This document shows, piece after piece, positions 8,484-17,669 of a DNA stretch of 64,000 bases (position 1 is its first letter; each line of letters starts with the position of its first letter). Under the pieces are notes generated by a model. It was not told the origin of the DNA and searched no databases. It was given only the letters and a program-made list of their open reading frames with translations. The stretch comes from Chitinophaga solisilvae. GTDB taxonomy: Bacteria > Bacteroidota > Bacteroidia > Chitinophagales > Chitinophagaceae. The stretch is from the NCBI RefSeq assembly GCF_009928525.1, contig NZ_JAABOK010000010.1:62001-126000 (forward strand). The letters are read 5' to 3'. Position numbers and translations under genes: made by a program.

Positions 8484-9251
8484 ATGGAAAATACAGCTAC
8501 TTTCGACAGATTACTGAAGATAATGGACGATTTGAGGGAAAAATGCCCCTGGGACCGCAAGCAGTCCATCCAAACACTGCGGCAGCTGACCATCGAGGAA
8601 ACCTACGAACTGGCAGACGCCATTACGGAGGAAGACTGGAAATCCATCAGGGAAGAACTGGGTGATATACTGCTGCACATCGTTTTCTATGCGAAAATAG
8701 GATCTGAACAACAGCAGTTTGATATCAATGATGTCATCAACGGCGTATGCGATAAACTCATCGCCCGCCATCCGCATATCTACAGCGATGTTATTGCGGA
8801 AGATGAGGAAACCGTGAAACTCAACTGGGAAAAACTGAAACTGAAAGAAGGCAAAAAATCAGTACTCAGCGGCGTCCCCGTTTCCCTGCCCGCCCTCGTA
8901 AAAGCCATGCGCCTGCAGGAAAAAGCTAAACAAACCGGTTTTGAATGGGATAACACGGAACAGGTGTGGGATAAAGTACAGGAAGAAATGAAAGAACTGC
9001 AGGAAGCCACCCATACCGCTAGCCAGGATGAAATAGAAGCGGAATTCGGAGATGTCATGTTCTCCCTGGTAAACTATTCCCGCTTCCTCAATATAGATGC
9101 GGAAAATGCACTGGAACGCACCAACAAAAAATTCCAGCGCCGCTTCCAGCAAATGGAAGCACTCGCCCTCGAAGAAGGCCGCCGCCTCAATGACATGAGC
9201 TTAACGGAAATGGATATACTCTGGAATAAAGTAAAGGAAACTGAACATTGA
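8484..9251 (+). CDS. mazG: Nucleoside triphosphate pyrophosphohydrolase MazG
   Basis: A 255-residue house-cleaning enzyme that hydrolyses (d)NTPs to monophosphate and pyrophosphate. It has the two MazG repeats: the first with CPWDRKQSIQTLRQLTIEE and EETYELADAI, the second with KTGFEWDNTEQVWDKVQEE and EFGDVMFSLVNYSRF. The EExxE and ExxD metal-binding residues are present. The start is set at the ATG at 8484, which begins the conserved N-terminus. Its stop codon overlaps the start of the next gene by 4 bp, so the two are translationally coupled. Confidence 0.95.
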   Translation: MENTATFDRLLKIMDDLREKCPWDRKQSIQTLRQLTIEETYELADAITEEDWKSIREELGDILLHIVFYAKIGSEQQQFDINDVINGVCDKLIARHPHIYSDVIAEDEETVKLNWEKLKLKEGKKSVLSGVPVSLPALVKAMRLQEKAKQTGFEWDNTEQVWDKVQEEMKELQEATHTASQDEIEAEFGDVMFSLVNYSRFLNIDAENALERTNKKFQRRFQQMEALALEEGRRLNDMSLTEMDILWNKVKETEH

Positions 9252-12200
9252 TTGATATCAAAGAAATACGGCTCTTCTTTCTGCGTCACGGGTATTTACT
9301 GATCATTGCGGCATGGCTCTTCACCTTCGCCTTCCTGTTCAGTAACTACTGGTCGTACTACTCTTCCCCCCAGGGCGTGAAACGCAGCCTGGAGAAAAGC
9401 CTTCATCAACGCGAACAGTCTTTCAGCAAGCTCGTGAAAGATACGGCTGCCCTCTACAGCCTCTTTCAGCGCAGCTATTCGGAACAGACACTGAAACGCC
9501 TCATTAAACGCGACTACTTCGTATTTGCCTACGACTCCGGCAGCGCCGGCACCTGGCTGACCTTCTGGAGCACCAGCCAGGTACAGCCGGATGAACTGGA
9601 CAATACCCTGCAGGAAGGCGCTAAATTCATGAAGCTGAAAAACGGCTACTATGAAGTAATCACCCGCAAGGTGAAACCCTCCGCAGGCCATCAGCGCTTT
9701 GTGGTGGCAGCCCTGCCGGTGCATATGGAATATGCCATCAACAACAGCTTCCTCATTAATCACTTTTTTGATAAAAAAGAACTCGGACAGGAATACTCCG
9801 TTCACATGGATCTGCCGGCACTCATCATGCCGGATCATACCATCCTGCCGGTAAAAAACGGGGAAGACAAAACCCTCTTTTATCTTGATTATAACCGCAG
9901 CATTCACGCGCATATCCCCAACACCCTCAGCGTTGTACTGCGGGTACTGGGATGTATCTGCGTACTGATATTCTTCAACCTCTTTGCCACCCTGCTGGCT
10001 AAAACCACGAATCCGCTGTACGGCTTCCTGTTCCTGTTCCTGGTGGTGGCAGGGCTGCGTGTGCTCAGCTACGTATACCCGTTCCCGTTCAACCTGCGCG
10101 CGCTGAATATCTTTGACCCGGCCATCTATGCCAGGGATGAAATATTCTACTCGCTTGGCGACCTGCTGCTCAACGTGCTCCTCGCTTTCTGGATGATCCT
10201 GTTTTTCCGGGAACACGTGAAAACCATCAACCTGCCCGTTCTCCGTAAAAACTGGCTGCAGAGCATCGTTATTATCTTCGCCAGCCTGTTGCTATACATG
10301 GTGGAACAGTTTCTCGCTGATCTCATCCAGAGCCTCGTAATAGACTCTAAAATATCCTTCGATGTAACCAACCCTTTCAGTCTCACCGAATACAGCGTGA
10401 TCGGCTTTGTAGTGCTTGGTTTCATCTCATTCAGCTTCCTCTTCTTCTCCCAGATCATCAACTACCTGCTCAACGAACTGACTAACTTCCAGTACAGAAC
10501 CAAATACATCTGGCTCGCAGCGGTAGGCATCATCTGGCTGCTGTTCCGGATCCATAACCCGGACCTGCCTTTCTCCATCACCATGGTAATCTGGCTGCTG
10601 CTCTATATCGTGCTGCTGGACTTCCTGGCAGACCGCTTCGAGAGCAGCGTGGCCACCGTCCCGTTCCTCTTCTGGCTGTTCCTGCTCACCATCACCACTT
10701 CCGGCGCACTGGTGTATTACAACGATCAGAAGGAATTGTCCGCCAGGGAAAAACTGGCCGCAGACCTGTCCAAACAAAAGGACCCATACCTCGAAATGCT
10801 GCTGAATGATATCGGGAGAAAAATAGAACATGATGAATACATGCAGTACTTCTTCCTGGACAAAGGCAGCAAGCAATCCAGGGCGAAAATGGAGGAAGTG
10901 CTCATGCAGAACTACTTCCAGGGATACCTGAGCCGCTTCGACGTGCAGTTCTATCCGTTCGATGAAAACGGTAAACCTATCTACGCCGATGATACCACGA
11001 GCCTGATATCTTTTAACCGCCGCATGTTCTTCGACTCGGAAGCCTCCCCCACAGATGTAAGCGGCAACGATCTTTATTACTATGAACGGAGCTTCAACGA
11101 TTACAGCTATATCGGCAAAAAGGAATTTCATAACCCGGCGGACCACAGCGGTACCGGCTGGCTGGTATATGAACTGAAACCAAAAACATTCAGCACCGAA
11201 CGGCTCTATCCTGAACTGCTGGTGGAAGGAGATCTGTACGACCGTAGCCGCGAAATATCTGCCAACTACTCGTATGCCATCTATGATAAAGGCATGCTGG
11301 TAAGCCACTACAGCGATTATCCGTTCCCGATAAGAATTTATCAGCATGATATTCCGCAGGGAGAAGTAACGGTAAGAAATATAGACGGCTTATCACAGAT
11401 GATCTACCGCGCCTCGGCAGACAAAGTAGTTTTTGTCGTGAAACACAGCCGCACTTTTGTGGAGTTCATCACGCTCTTCGCGTATATGTTCTGTCTCTTC
11501 CTGCTGATTATAGTCGTATATAAACTGTTTGACCTGCTGATCAAAGCGCGCATGCGCCTGAGCAACCTGCGTTCGCTGATTAATATCAGCATCCGCAGGA
11601 AAGTGCATGGCACCATCATCTTTGTGGTCGTATTTTCCTTTGTCATCCTGGGTATCACTACCATCACCTTCTTCTACTGGCGCTCGGAAGCCCAGAACAG
11701 GGAAAGGCTGAGCAAGACAATGGGGGAGGTGGCCAACGATGTGGAGAAGATATTTCTGATGCAGCGGGAGATGGATGAAATTGAAAACATGTACGATCCC
11801 ATGTTCAAGGAGAAGCTCTCCGGCGCCCTGGGAGATATTGCCAATGAACGTGGCCTGGATATCAACGTATATGACGGCGACGGTAACCTGCAGCTTACCA
11901 CGCAGCCCCTCATGACGGAGAAAGGACTTACCTCCGGCAAAATGGATCCGCAGGCCTACTACGCCCTTTACCGGGAACAGCATATTCAGTTCATACAAAC
12001 TGAACGGATAGGGAAGATGCCTTTCCTGTCAGGCTATATGCCACTCCGCAACCGCACCGGCGAAGTGATGGCCTATCTCAACGTTCCCTACTTTGCTACG
12101 CAGACAGAGCTGAACCAGCAGATCTCCAACTTCCTGCTGGCCCTCATCAACTTCAACGCTTTCATCTTCCTCATAGCAGGGATGGTAGCGTTGCTGATTA

Positions 12201-13054
12201 CCAATTCCATCACCCGTTCCTTCTCCCTTGTGACAGAAAAGCTGCGCCATGTGAACCTCGGACAGCGCAACGATGAAATTGAGTGGGATAAGGATGATGA
12301 AATCGGGGCGCTGGTGAAAGAATACAATAAAATGGTGCGCAAGCTGGAAGTAAGTGCTGCCCGTCTGGCCAAAAGCGAGCGTGAAGGGGCGTGGCGTGAA
12401 ATGGCCCGTCAGGTGGCCCATGAAATCAAGAATCCGCTGACGCCGATGAAGCTCAGCATACAATACCTGCAGCGCGCCATTGCCGGCGACTCCCCGAATG
12501 TAAAGGAGCTATCCCGTAATGTTGCCGGCACTCTGGTAGAACAGATAGAGCATTTATCCAATATAGCATCAGACTTCTCCGCCTTTGCCCGCATCGGTGA
12601 GCCGAACAACGAGGTCGTATTGCTGAATGAACTGGTGCACTCGCTGGTAGGCCTCTATCAGGGCCATGAAAACGTGATCCTCTCCTACGTGGACCCGGTA
12701 CGCCGTTATTTTGTGTATGCCGACAAAACCCAGATGAACCGTCTCTTTACCAACCTGTTGCTCAACGCCATACAGGCTATCCCGGAAGGGAAGGAGGGAC
12801 GTATCTCCGTACAGATGCAGGCTACCACCGACAACTACGTTATCATCAGCGTAGCCGATAATGGCAGTGGTATCTCCCCGGAAGTACAATCCAGGATTTT
12901 CGTACCCAACTTCACCACCAAATCCTCCGGTACGGGCCTGGGCCTCGCCATGTGTAAAAACATCGCCGAACAGACCCGTGGAGAAATCTGGTTCGAAACC
13001 AAACTCAATGAAGGAACGACGTTTTATGTGAAGCTGCCGATTTATATGGAATAA
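9248..13054 (+). CDS. Large NtrY-like membrane histidine kinase
   Basis: A 1268-residue sensor kinase. It has an N-terminal membrane anchor, an extracytoplasmic segment, a block of about eight helices (residues 230-490), a second long extracytoplasmic region, two more helices flanking a further sensor segment, then a HAMP-like linker and the kinase core. The H-box AWREMARQVAHEIKNPLTPM (His near 1057) is the NtrY type; the N-box (NRLFTNLLLNAIQAI), G1 (VADNGSGI) and G2 (SSGTGLGLAM) boxes are all intact. The 4-bp overlap with mazG and the TTG start suggest translational coupling. No response regulator is adjacent, so its partner and signal are unknown. The length and double sensor region are well above usual NtrY size (about 750). 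The stop codon TAA is the first three bases of palindrome E1. Confidence 0.9.
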   Translation: MIDIKEIRLFFLRHGYLLIIAAWLFTFAFLFSNYWSYYSSPQGVKRSLEKSLHQREQSFSKLVKDTAALYSLFQRSYSEQTLKRLIKRDYFVFAYDSGSAGTWLTFWSTSQVQPDELDNTLQEGAKFMKLKNGYYEVITRKVKPSAGHQRFVVAALPVHMEYAINNSFLINHFFDKKELGQEYSVHMDLPALIMPDHTILPVKNGEDKTLFYLDYNRSIHAHIPNTLSVVLRVLGCICVLIFFNLFATLLAKTTNPLYGFLFLFLVVAGLRVLSYVYPFPFNLRALNIFDPAIYARDEIFYSLGDLLLNVLLAFWMILFFREHVKTINLPVLRKNWLQSIVIIFASLLLYMVEQFLADLIQSLVIDSKISFDVTNPFSLTEYSVIGFVVLGFISFSFLFFSQIINYLLNELTNFQYRTKYIWLAAVGIIWLLFRIHNPDLPFSITMVIWLLLYIVLLDFLADRFESSVATVPFLFWLFLLTITTSGALVYYNDQKELSAREKLAADLSKQKDPYLEMLLNDIGRKIEHDEYMQYFFLDKGSKQSRAKMEEVLMQNYFQGYLSRFDVQFYPFDENGKPIYADDTTSLISFNRRMFFDSEASPTDVSGNDLYYYERSFNDYSYIGKKEFHNPADHSGTGWLVYELKPKTFSTERLYPELLVEGDLYDRSREISANYSYAIYDKGMLVSHYSDYPFPIRIYQHDIPQGEVTVRNIDGLSQMIYRASADKVVFVVKHSRTFVEFITLFAYMFCLFLLIIVVYKLFDLLIKARMRLSNLRSLINISIRRKVHGTIIFVVVFSFVILGITTITFFYWRSEAQNRERLSKTMGEVANDVEKIFLMQREMDEIENMYDPMFKEKLSGALGDIANERGLDINVYDGDGNLQLTTQPLMTEKGLTSGKMDPQAYYALYREQHIQFIQTERIGKMPFLSGYMPLRNRTGEVMAYLNVPYFATQTELNQQISNFLLALINFNAFIFLIAGMVALLITNSITRSFSLVTEKLRHVNLGQRNDEIEWDKDDEIGALVKEYNKMVRKLEVSAARLAKSEREGAWREMARQVAHEIKNPLTPMKLSIQYLQRAIAGDSPNVKELSRNVAGTLVEQIEHLSNIASDFSAFARIGEPNNEVVLLNELVHSLVGLYQGHENVILSYVDPVRRYFVYADKTQMNRLFTNLLLNAIQAIPEGKEGRISVQMQATTDNYVIISVADNGSGISPEVQSRIFVPNFTTKSSGTGLGLAMCKNIAEQTRGEIWFETKLNEGTTFYVKLPIYME

Positions 13055-13198
13055 TTACGAATTACGAATTGCGAATTACGAATGTAGAAGCGAAGAGCTA
13101 AACGTAGATTAAAGGTGATAACTATTGTATATCACCTTTAATCTACGTTTAGCTCTTCGCTTCTACATTCGTAATTCGCAATTCGTAATTCGTAATTA
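13052..13198. repeat. Palindrome E1 (family A, subfamily 1)
   Basis: A 147-bp inverted repeat centred at 13125. The outer arms are four AATTACG heptamers (the third is AATTGCG, mirrored exactly) ending AATG. The inner stem begins GTAGAAGCGAAGAGC and has GATAACTAT beside the loop. The first three bases are the stop codon of the kinase gene. It is directly joined to the plsX mirror palindrome. Confidence 0.92.
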
Positions 13199-13286
13199 AA
13201 ATAAAAGAAAGCTTTGTAAAAGCATAAAAAAAGCCGCTCTTCAAGAGCGGCTTTTTTTATGCTTTTACAAAGCTTTCTTTTATTTT
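13198..13286. repeat. Perfect 89-bp palindrome containing a mirrored copy of the plsX 3' end, with terminator core
   Basis: Arms of 44 bp are perfectly complementary around C13242. The core GCCGCTCTT-C-AAGAGCGGC flanked by seven A and seven T is a two-way intrinsic terminator. The outer 30 bp on the right (13257-13286) are the last nine codons and stop of plsX; the outer 30 bp on the left (13198-13227) are an exact inverted copy outside the gene. Confidence 0.93.
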
Positions 13287-14201
13287 CTCAAGTAGTTTAC
13301 TGTCGATCATTTGTTTCGCCAGCACGATCATATTTTTAAAGGCTGTTCCCTTGGATATTCCATGTCCGATGATAACCGGTTTGGAAACGCCGAGTACGGG
13401 AGTACCGCCATATGATTCGAAATCGAATTTCTGCATATAATCATCCTTGATATTGCGTCTGAGGGCGATATCGTGGAATGATTCTGCCATTTTCAGGATT
13501 ACGTTGCCGGTGAAGCCTTCACAAACGATAACATCGGCTTTTTCGCTGAAGATGTCTCTTCCTTCGATGTTGCCAATGAAATTGATTTGTTTGTTTTCTT
13601 TCAGCAGCGGATAGGTCGCCTGAGCAAGCAGATTGCCTTTACCTTCTTCTTCGCCGATATTGAGCAAGCCTACTTTCGGATCGTCGATCTTTAAGATATG
13701 CTTGGAATAAAGGGAGCCGAGGATGGCAAATTGCGACAGGTTTTCAGGTTTACAGTCAGCGTTGATACCAACATCCAGTAGCAGTCCGTACGTACCGTTT
13801 TCACGGGGAACGAGAGTAGAAATAGTTGGGCGTTGCACTCCCTCAATGGCCTTAATGGAATAATAGGTGCCTACCATCATGGCGCCGGTGTTACCTGCAC
13901 TGATGAAAGCATCTATTTTTTCATTTTTCAGTAAATAAAAGCCGGTAGAGATGGAAGATTCCGGCTTTTCTTTCAGTGCCTTGGTAGGATGTTCATTCAT
14001 CCCGATTACCTGGGATGAATGAACAACTGAATATTTTGATTGGTCCAGCTGAGCATCTGCAAGTAAAGGGGCCAACTGTTGTTCGTCCCCTATCAGTACC
14101 AGATGCGCATCAGATGCAACGGTATCAAAAAATAATTTTACTCCTTTTACTGCTTCTGCGGGGGCAAAGTCGCCGCCCATCATATCAAGCCCGATTCTCA
14201 T
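13257..14201 (-). CDS. plsX: Phosphate acyltransferase PlsX
   Basis: A 314-residue enzyme that converts acyl-ACP to acyl-phosphate for phospholipid synthesis with PlsY. It starts MRIGLDMMGGDFAPAEAV and contains SAGNTGAMMVGTYYSIK, GLLLDVGINADCKPENL, GNIEGRDIF and EGFTGNVILKMAE, all characteristic. The ATG at 14201 is chosen over a TTG three codons upstream. It is the last gene of the yceD-rpmF-plsX operon, a widespread arrangement linking ribosome and membrane synthesis. Its final nine codons lie within a perfect palindrome. Confidence 0.97.
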   Translation of the reverse strand: MRIGLDMMGGDFAPAEAVKGVKLFFDTVASDAHLVLIGDEQQLAPLLADAQLDQSKYSVVHSSQVIGMNEHPTKALKEKPESSISTGFYLLKNEKIDAFISAGNTGAMMVGTYYSIKAIEGVQRPTISTLVPRENGTYGLLLDVGINADCKPENLSQFAILGSLYSKHILKIDDPKVGLLNIGEEEGKGNLLAQATYPLLKENKQINFIGNIEGRDIFSEKADVIVCEGFTGNVILKMAESFHDIALRRNIKDDYMQKFDFESYGGTPVLGVSKPVIIGHGISKGTAFKNMIVLAKQMIDSKLLEKIKESFVKA

Positions 14202-14249
14202 GTAACTCAAGTTTGTTCTTGTTAGCTCGGGTAAAATTAGTAAAATAAA

Positions 14250-14444
14250 TTATTTGGCGCTACTCTGTTTTTCCAATACTACTTTTCCTTTGTAGTACAG
14301 TTTGTTTTCTACCCAATGAGCACGATGTCTCAGGTGCACTTCTCCGGTTGCGCTGTCTGTGCTTAATGTATCCGCTACCGCCTTATAATGCGTTCTTCTC
14401 TTTGCTGATCTTTGCTGAGAATGTCTGCGTTTAGGATTTGGCAT
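14250..14444 (-). CDS. rpmF: 50S ribosomal protein L32
   Basis: A 64-residue basic protein starting MPNPKRRHSQQRSAKRRTHY, the typical L32 opening, with the central LRHRAHWVENKLYYKGKVV. The zinc-binding cysteines found in some L32 proteins are absent, so this is a Cys-free form. It lies 12 bp after yceD and 48 bp before plsX in one operon. Confidence 0.97.
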   Translation of the reverse strand: MPNPKRRHSQQRSAKRRTHYKAVADTLSTDSATGEVHLRHRAHWVENKLYYKGKVVLEKQSSAK

Positions 14445-14456
14445 TTTATTTAATTT

Positions 14457-14999
14457 TTAATTGTCCTTAAATTTATCCAATCCTTTCCAGATTGGGTTAT
14501 CGTTTTCTTTTGCCTGCCGGTTCATTTGTTCCAGCATTTCAATCACCTTTGGATTACATCCGCTCTTGCCATCGGCAGTGTCCGGATGAATGTGCTGCAT
14601 CGGAATGCTCAGCTGAATGAATTCATATATCCAGTCTGCTACGTTCAGGTGGCTTTCTGTTTTAGAGATATATGCTACATCCGGATCTTCCTCGTCGCGT
14701 GCCAGTTCTTCCGGATTGTCCACTAACTTGACAATCGGGTTGAACTCATCCCACAACTGCATCTCGAAGGGCTCTCCGCAACGGTCGCAGGTAACGGTTA
14801 CCGTACCTCCGATCTCAAATTTCAGCAGAAAGAAGTTACTCTTTTTGTCCAGGCTCAGGTTTACCGTCGCCTTACAGTTGCTGAAATCCTTCGGCTCTTC
14901 GTAGTTTTCAAAGAAACTATCTCCGATCTCATACTGAAATGAATGCACCCCTGGTTTTAATCCAACAAAGGCTATATCAAATTCGCGGAGTGGTTTCAT
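14457..14999 (-). CDS. yceD: YceD/DUF177 family protein
   Basis: A 180-residue member of the DUF177 family found upstream of rpmF in most bacteria and linked to 23S rRNA processing or accumulation. A CDRCGEPF segment provides one CxxC pair, and a later Cys lies in KSGCNPKVIEML. The C-terminal segment NPIWKGLDKFKDN resembles the usual Bacteroidota ending. The start is the ATG at 14999 (MKPLREFDIAF), about 20 bp downstream of the predicted transcription start. First gene of the operon. Confidence 0.9.
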   Translation of the reverse strand: MKPLREFDIAFVGLKPGVHSFQYEIGDSFFENYEEPKDFSNCKATVNLSLDKKSNFFLLKFEIGGTVTVTCDRCGEPFEMQLWDEFNPIVKLVDNPEELARDEEDPDVAYISKTESHLNVADWIYEFIQLSIPMQHIHPDTADGKSGCNPKVIEMLEQMNRQAKENDNPIWKGLDKFKDN

Positions 15000-15026
15000 A
15001 TCAATGTCCTCACTTTTAGAGGGATG

Positions 15027-15056
15027 CAAAGGTAATTAAATATTTGCAATTGCAAA
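15027..15056 (-). promoter_or_regulatory. Promoter for the yceD-rpmF-plsX operon
   Basis: On the minus strand TTTG (15053-15056) is followed after 18 bp by TACCTTTG (15027-15034), fitting the Bacteroidota -33/-7 pattern. It overlaps the divergent promoter of the hybrid kinase, so the two probably compete for polymerase. Confidence 0.6.
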
Positions 15057-15071
15057 AATTTCCTAAATTTG
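15043..15071 (+). promoter_or_regulatory. Promoter for the hybrid histidine kinase
   Basis: TTTG (15043-15046) and TAAATTTG (15064-15071), spaced 17 bp, match the Bacteroidota -33/-7 elements. It would give a leader of about 170 nt. It overlaps the divergent yceD promoter. Confidence 0.5.
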
Positions 15072-15248
15072 TTCACTATCGATATTCAAATTATATATAT
15101 TTATATAATAAAATATCATCCGTATTGCTGTTGTTCCGGCAACAGGCGTGAATCGCAAAGGTAGTTCATTTTACCCTTATCTCATACCTGTTTTTTGCCA
15201 TGCAACTGAAAATTGAAAACCTGTGTCCCCTGGCCATCAAAATAACGA

Positions 15249-17669
15249 ATGACATCCATAGGAAAGAATGCTAGGAAAGCCCTGTCTCCTGCTGTAAACG
15301 GCAAGCTCCCCAAAAGCAGGCCGGATATACTCTCATTGCCTATCACTGCCTGGCTGAACAATACCAGCGCCGGCGTACTGGTTATGGATGAAAAATACCG
15401 CTGCCGCTGGGTAAATGAAGTATTTCTCCGGAATCTGGCCCTCCCGTTCCCCATAGGCATGTCTTTCCGGGATATTATCAGCTATTTCAAACCACTGGTA
15501 ACAGAGCCGGAAGCTTTTGAAGCTACCCTGAAAAAACTCCGGAAGGAAAAAAAGCCCCGTTTCGGCTGGGAAGTGGCCTTCAACGGAGGCAGCATCCGCG
15601 AGGTGACCTATCAGCCCGTATTTGCCGGAAATGAGTTCACAGGCAGCATCTGGCATATGGTGGATATTACCCGCCGTTACAATGTGCAGGAGGAAATCAA
15701 AAGAAACGAAGAAAAATTCCGCGTCATCCTCAATAACCTGAACGCGGCCATGTGCGAAACCGATACCAAAGGCAATATCACCTGTGTGTATGAGAGCTTC
15801 TGCCGCCTCTCCGGCTACGCGGAAGAAGAGCTGCTGGGCAGGAATATCACGGAAGTATTTGTGCCGGAAGAAAACCGCAAATATGCCCATGCACTGCGTA
15901 AACACCGCATGGAAGATAATGTGCCCCTCGTGTACGATATGGAAATCATGCTGAAAGACGGTACCCGGAGATGGGTGCTCGCCAGCTCGGCCAACGTATT
16001 CGACCGCAACGGCAAAATCATTGGCGGCGCCGGTATTCATATGGACATTACCGGGCAGAAACGCCTGCAGCAGGAGCTGGAAGAGGCCCGCCGCCTGGCA
16101 GAGGAAGCCCGCCACGCCCAAAAGGATTTCCTCGCCAGCATGAGCCACGAAATCCGGACGCCCCTCAATGCCATCATCGGTATGGCACACCTGCTGGAAG
16201 AAACCCAGCTGGACCAGCAGCAGCGGGAGTATGTCAATATCCTCAAACACTCATCCGGCATCCTGCTGGGCATCGTCAGCGATATCCTCGATATTTCCCG
16301 CATCGAAGCAGGAGAACTGCAGGTCAACCAGCGGGAGTTTAACCTGCGGGAACTGATCCAGTCCCTGCGGCAGACCTTTGAACTGAAACTGGGCCGCCGC
16401 CCGGTGAAAATCACGGCTGAACTGGATGCTAACCTGAACACCTGGCTTATCGGCGACGACCGGCTGCTAAACCAAATACTGCTGAATTTGTTAGGTAATG
16501 CGGAAAAGTTCACGAAAGAAGGGGAGATAGCCATCCGCGCAACTCAGGAAAGCTGGCTGGACAATAAAGTCTGGATCAGCTTCCGTATCTGCGATACCGG
16601 CATCGGTATAAAAAAAGATAAACTGGAACTCATTTTCCATAACTATAAACAGGCAGAGGGCGATATCCGTGAAAACTATGGTGGCAGCGGCCTGGGACTG
16701 GCCATCGTCAAACAGCTCGTAGAACTCCTGGGGGGTACTGTAGCAGTGGATGACTGCCCCGGATTTACGACCTGCTTCACCCTCCAGCTGCCATTCATGG
16801 ACAGCCGGAAGCCATTGTCTGCCACCGGAAGTAAACCTTCCCGCAAATTAAAACAACGTACTTTTGATGAAGCCAGGGTACTCGTAGTGGAAGATAATCC
16901 GATGAATCTCCGCTATATGATGAGCCTGCTGGAAAAGTACCGGATTGACTATCAGCTCGCTACCAACGGCCCTGACGCCAACTGGTTCCTCAATGCCCGC
17001 CAATACGATCTTATCCTGATGGATATCCGTATTCCCGGCATGAACGGACTGGAACTGGCACAAAAAATAAGAGCAGACGAAAACCAGCCCAACGCGGCAA
17101 CGCCTATCATTGCTACCACCGCCGTAGCCATGGAAAGCACCGCTGCCACCGTCAGGGCTGCCGGCATTACCGACATTCTGATTAAACCATATACGCCCGA
17201 TCAGCTTTTACAAATCTTTAATAAATATCTCAACGAAGAAGAAACAGAACTAATAATGGAAGAAGTGCAGAATATCAGTGGATTTGAGTTTCATGAAGAG
17301 TTGGATGTAAAATACCTTACAGCGCTCTACGAGAATAATATCTCCTATGCGGCGGACCTGTTTGAAATTTTTATCAAAACAATCAAAGACGAACTGGAAA
17401 AATTAAGGGTAATGGTGGAAGAGGAAGACTGGGAAAAGGTGAAATTCCAGGTGCATAAACTCAAGCCCAACTTCGCCATGGTTGGTCTTACCTGGATCAC
17501 CAGTAAAATGCAGCGCCTGGAAAACGACCTGCGCACCGGTGATCCCGGCCAGTGGGAGGGCGCTTCGGCCCTCTTCGATGAAATAAAGGAAGATGTAAGT
17601 AAATTTTATCCGATAGTAGACGATGAATATAAAAAGATGCGGGAATTTGTAGATGCCGGCAATCACTAA
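15249..17669 (+). CDS. Hybrid histidine kinase: PAS-PAS-HisKA-HATPase-REC-HPt
   Basis: An 806-residue cytosolic phosphorelay protein with no membrane segment. Two PAS domains (about residues 30-145 and 155-275), the H-box FLASMSHEIRTPLNAIIGMA (His about 300), N-box (LLNLLGNAEKFTKEG), G1 (CDTGIGI) and G2 (GGSGLGLAIV) boxes, a receiver domain starting VLVVEDNPMN with the phospho-Asp in LILMDIRIPGMNG (about 591), and a C-terminal HPt domain with VHKLKPNF (His about 735). All phosphorylation residues are present, so a full His-Asp-His relay can run within one chain; the final response regulator must be elsewhere. It overlaps the convergent next gene by 4 bp. Confidence 0.95.
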   Translation: MTSIGKNARKALSPAVNGKLPKSRPDILSLPITAWLNNTSAGVLVMDEKYRCRWVNEVFLRNLALPFPIGMSFRDIISYFKPLVTEPEAFEATLKKLRKEKKPRFGWEVAFNGGSIREVTYQPVFAGNEFTGSIWHMVDITRRYNVQEEIKRNEEKFRVILNNLNAAMCETDTKGNITCVYESFCRLSGYAEEELLGRNITEVFVPEENRKYAHALRKHRMEDNVPLVYDMEIMLKDGTRRWVLASSANVFDRNGKIIGGAGIHMDITGQKRLQQELEEARRLAEEARHAQKDFLASMSHEIRTPLNAIIGMAHLLEETQLDQQQREYVNILKHSSGILLGIVSDILDISRIEAGELQVNQREFNLRELIQSLRQTFELKLGRRPVKITAELDANLNTWLIGDDRLLNQILLNLLGNAEKFTKEGEIAIRATQESWLDNKVWISFRICDTGIGIKKDKLELIFHNYKQAEGDIRENYGGSGLGLAIVKQLVELLGGTVAVDDCPGFTTCFTLQLPFMDSRKPLSATGSKPSRKLKQRTFDEARVLVVEDNPMNLRYMMSLLEKYRIDYQLATNGPDANWFLNARQYDLILMDIRIPGMNGLELAQKIRADENQPNAATPIIATTAVAMESTAATVRAAGITDILIKPYTPDQLLQIFNKYLNEEETELIMEEVQNISGFEFHEELDVKYLTALYENNISYAADLFEIFIKTIKDELEKLRVMVEEEDWEKVKFQVHKLKPNFAMVGLTWITSKMQRLENDLRTGDPGQWEGASALFDEIKEDVSKFYPIVDDEYKKMREFVDAGNH

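Noticed and set aside
9296..11998. Long open frames on the minus strand under the NtrY-like kinase
   Set aside because: They mirror the coding frame of a gene with clear kinase motifs and show no domain, signal peptide or promoter of their own.
15333..16250. A 305-codon minus-strand frame under the hybrid kinase
   Set aside because: Low-complexity translation, no family features, and it lies fully inside PAS and HisKA coding sequence.
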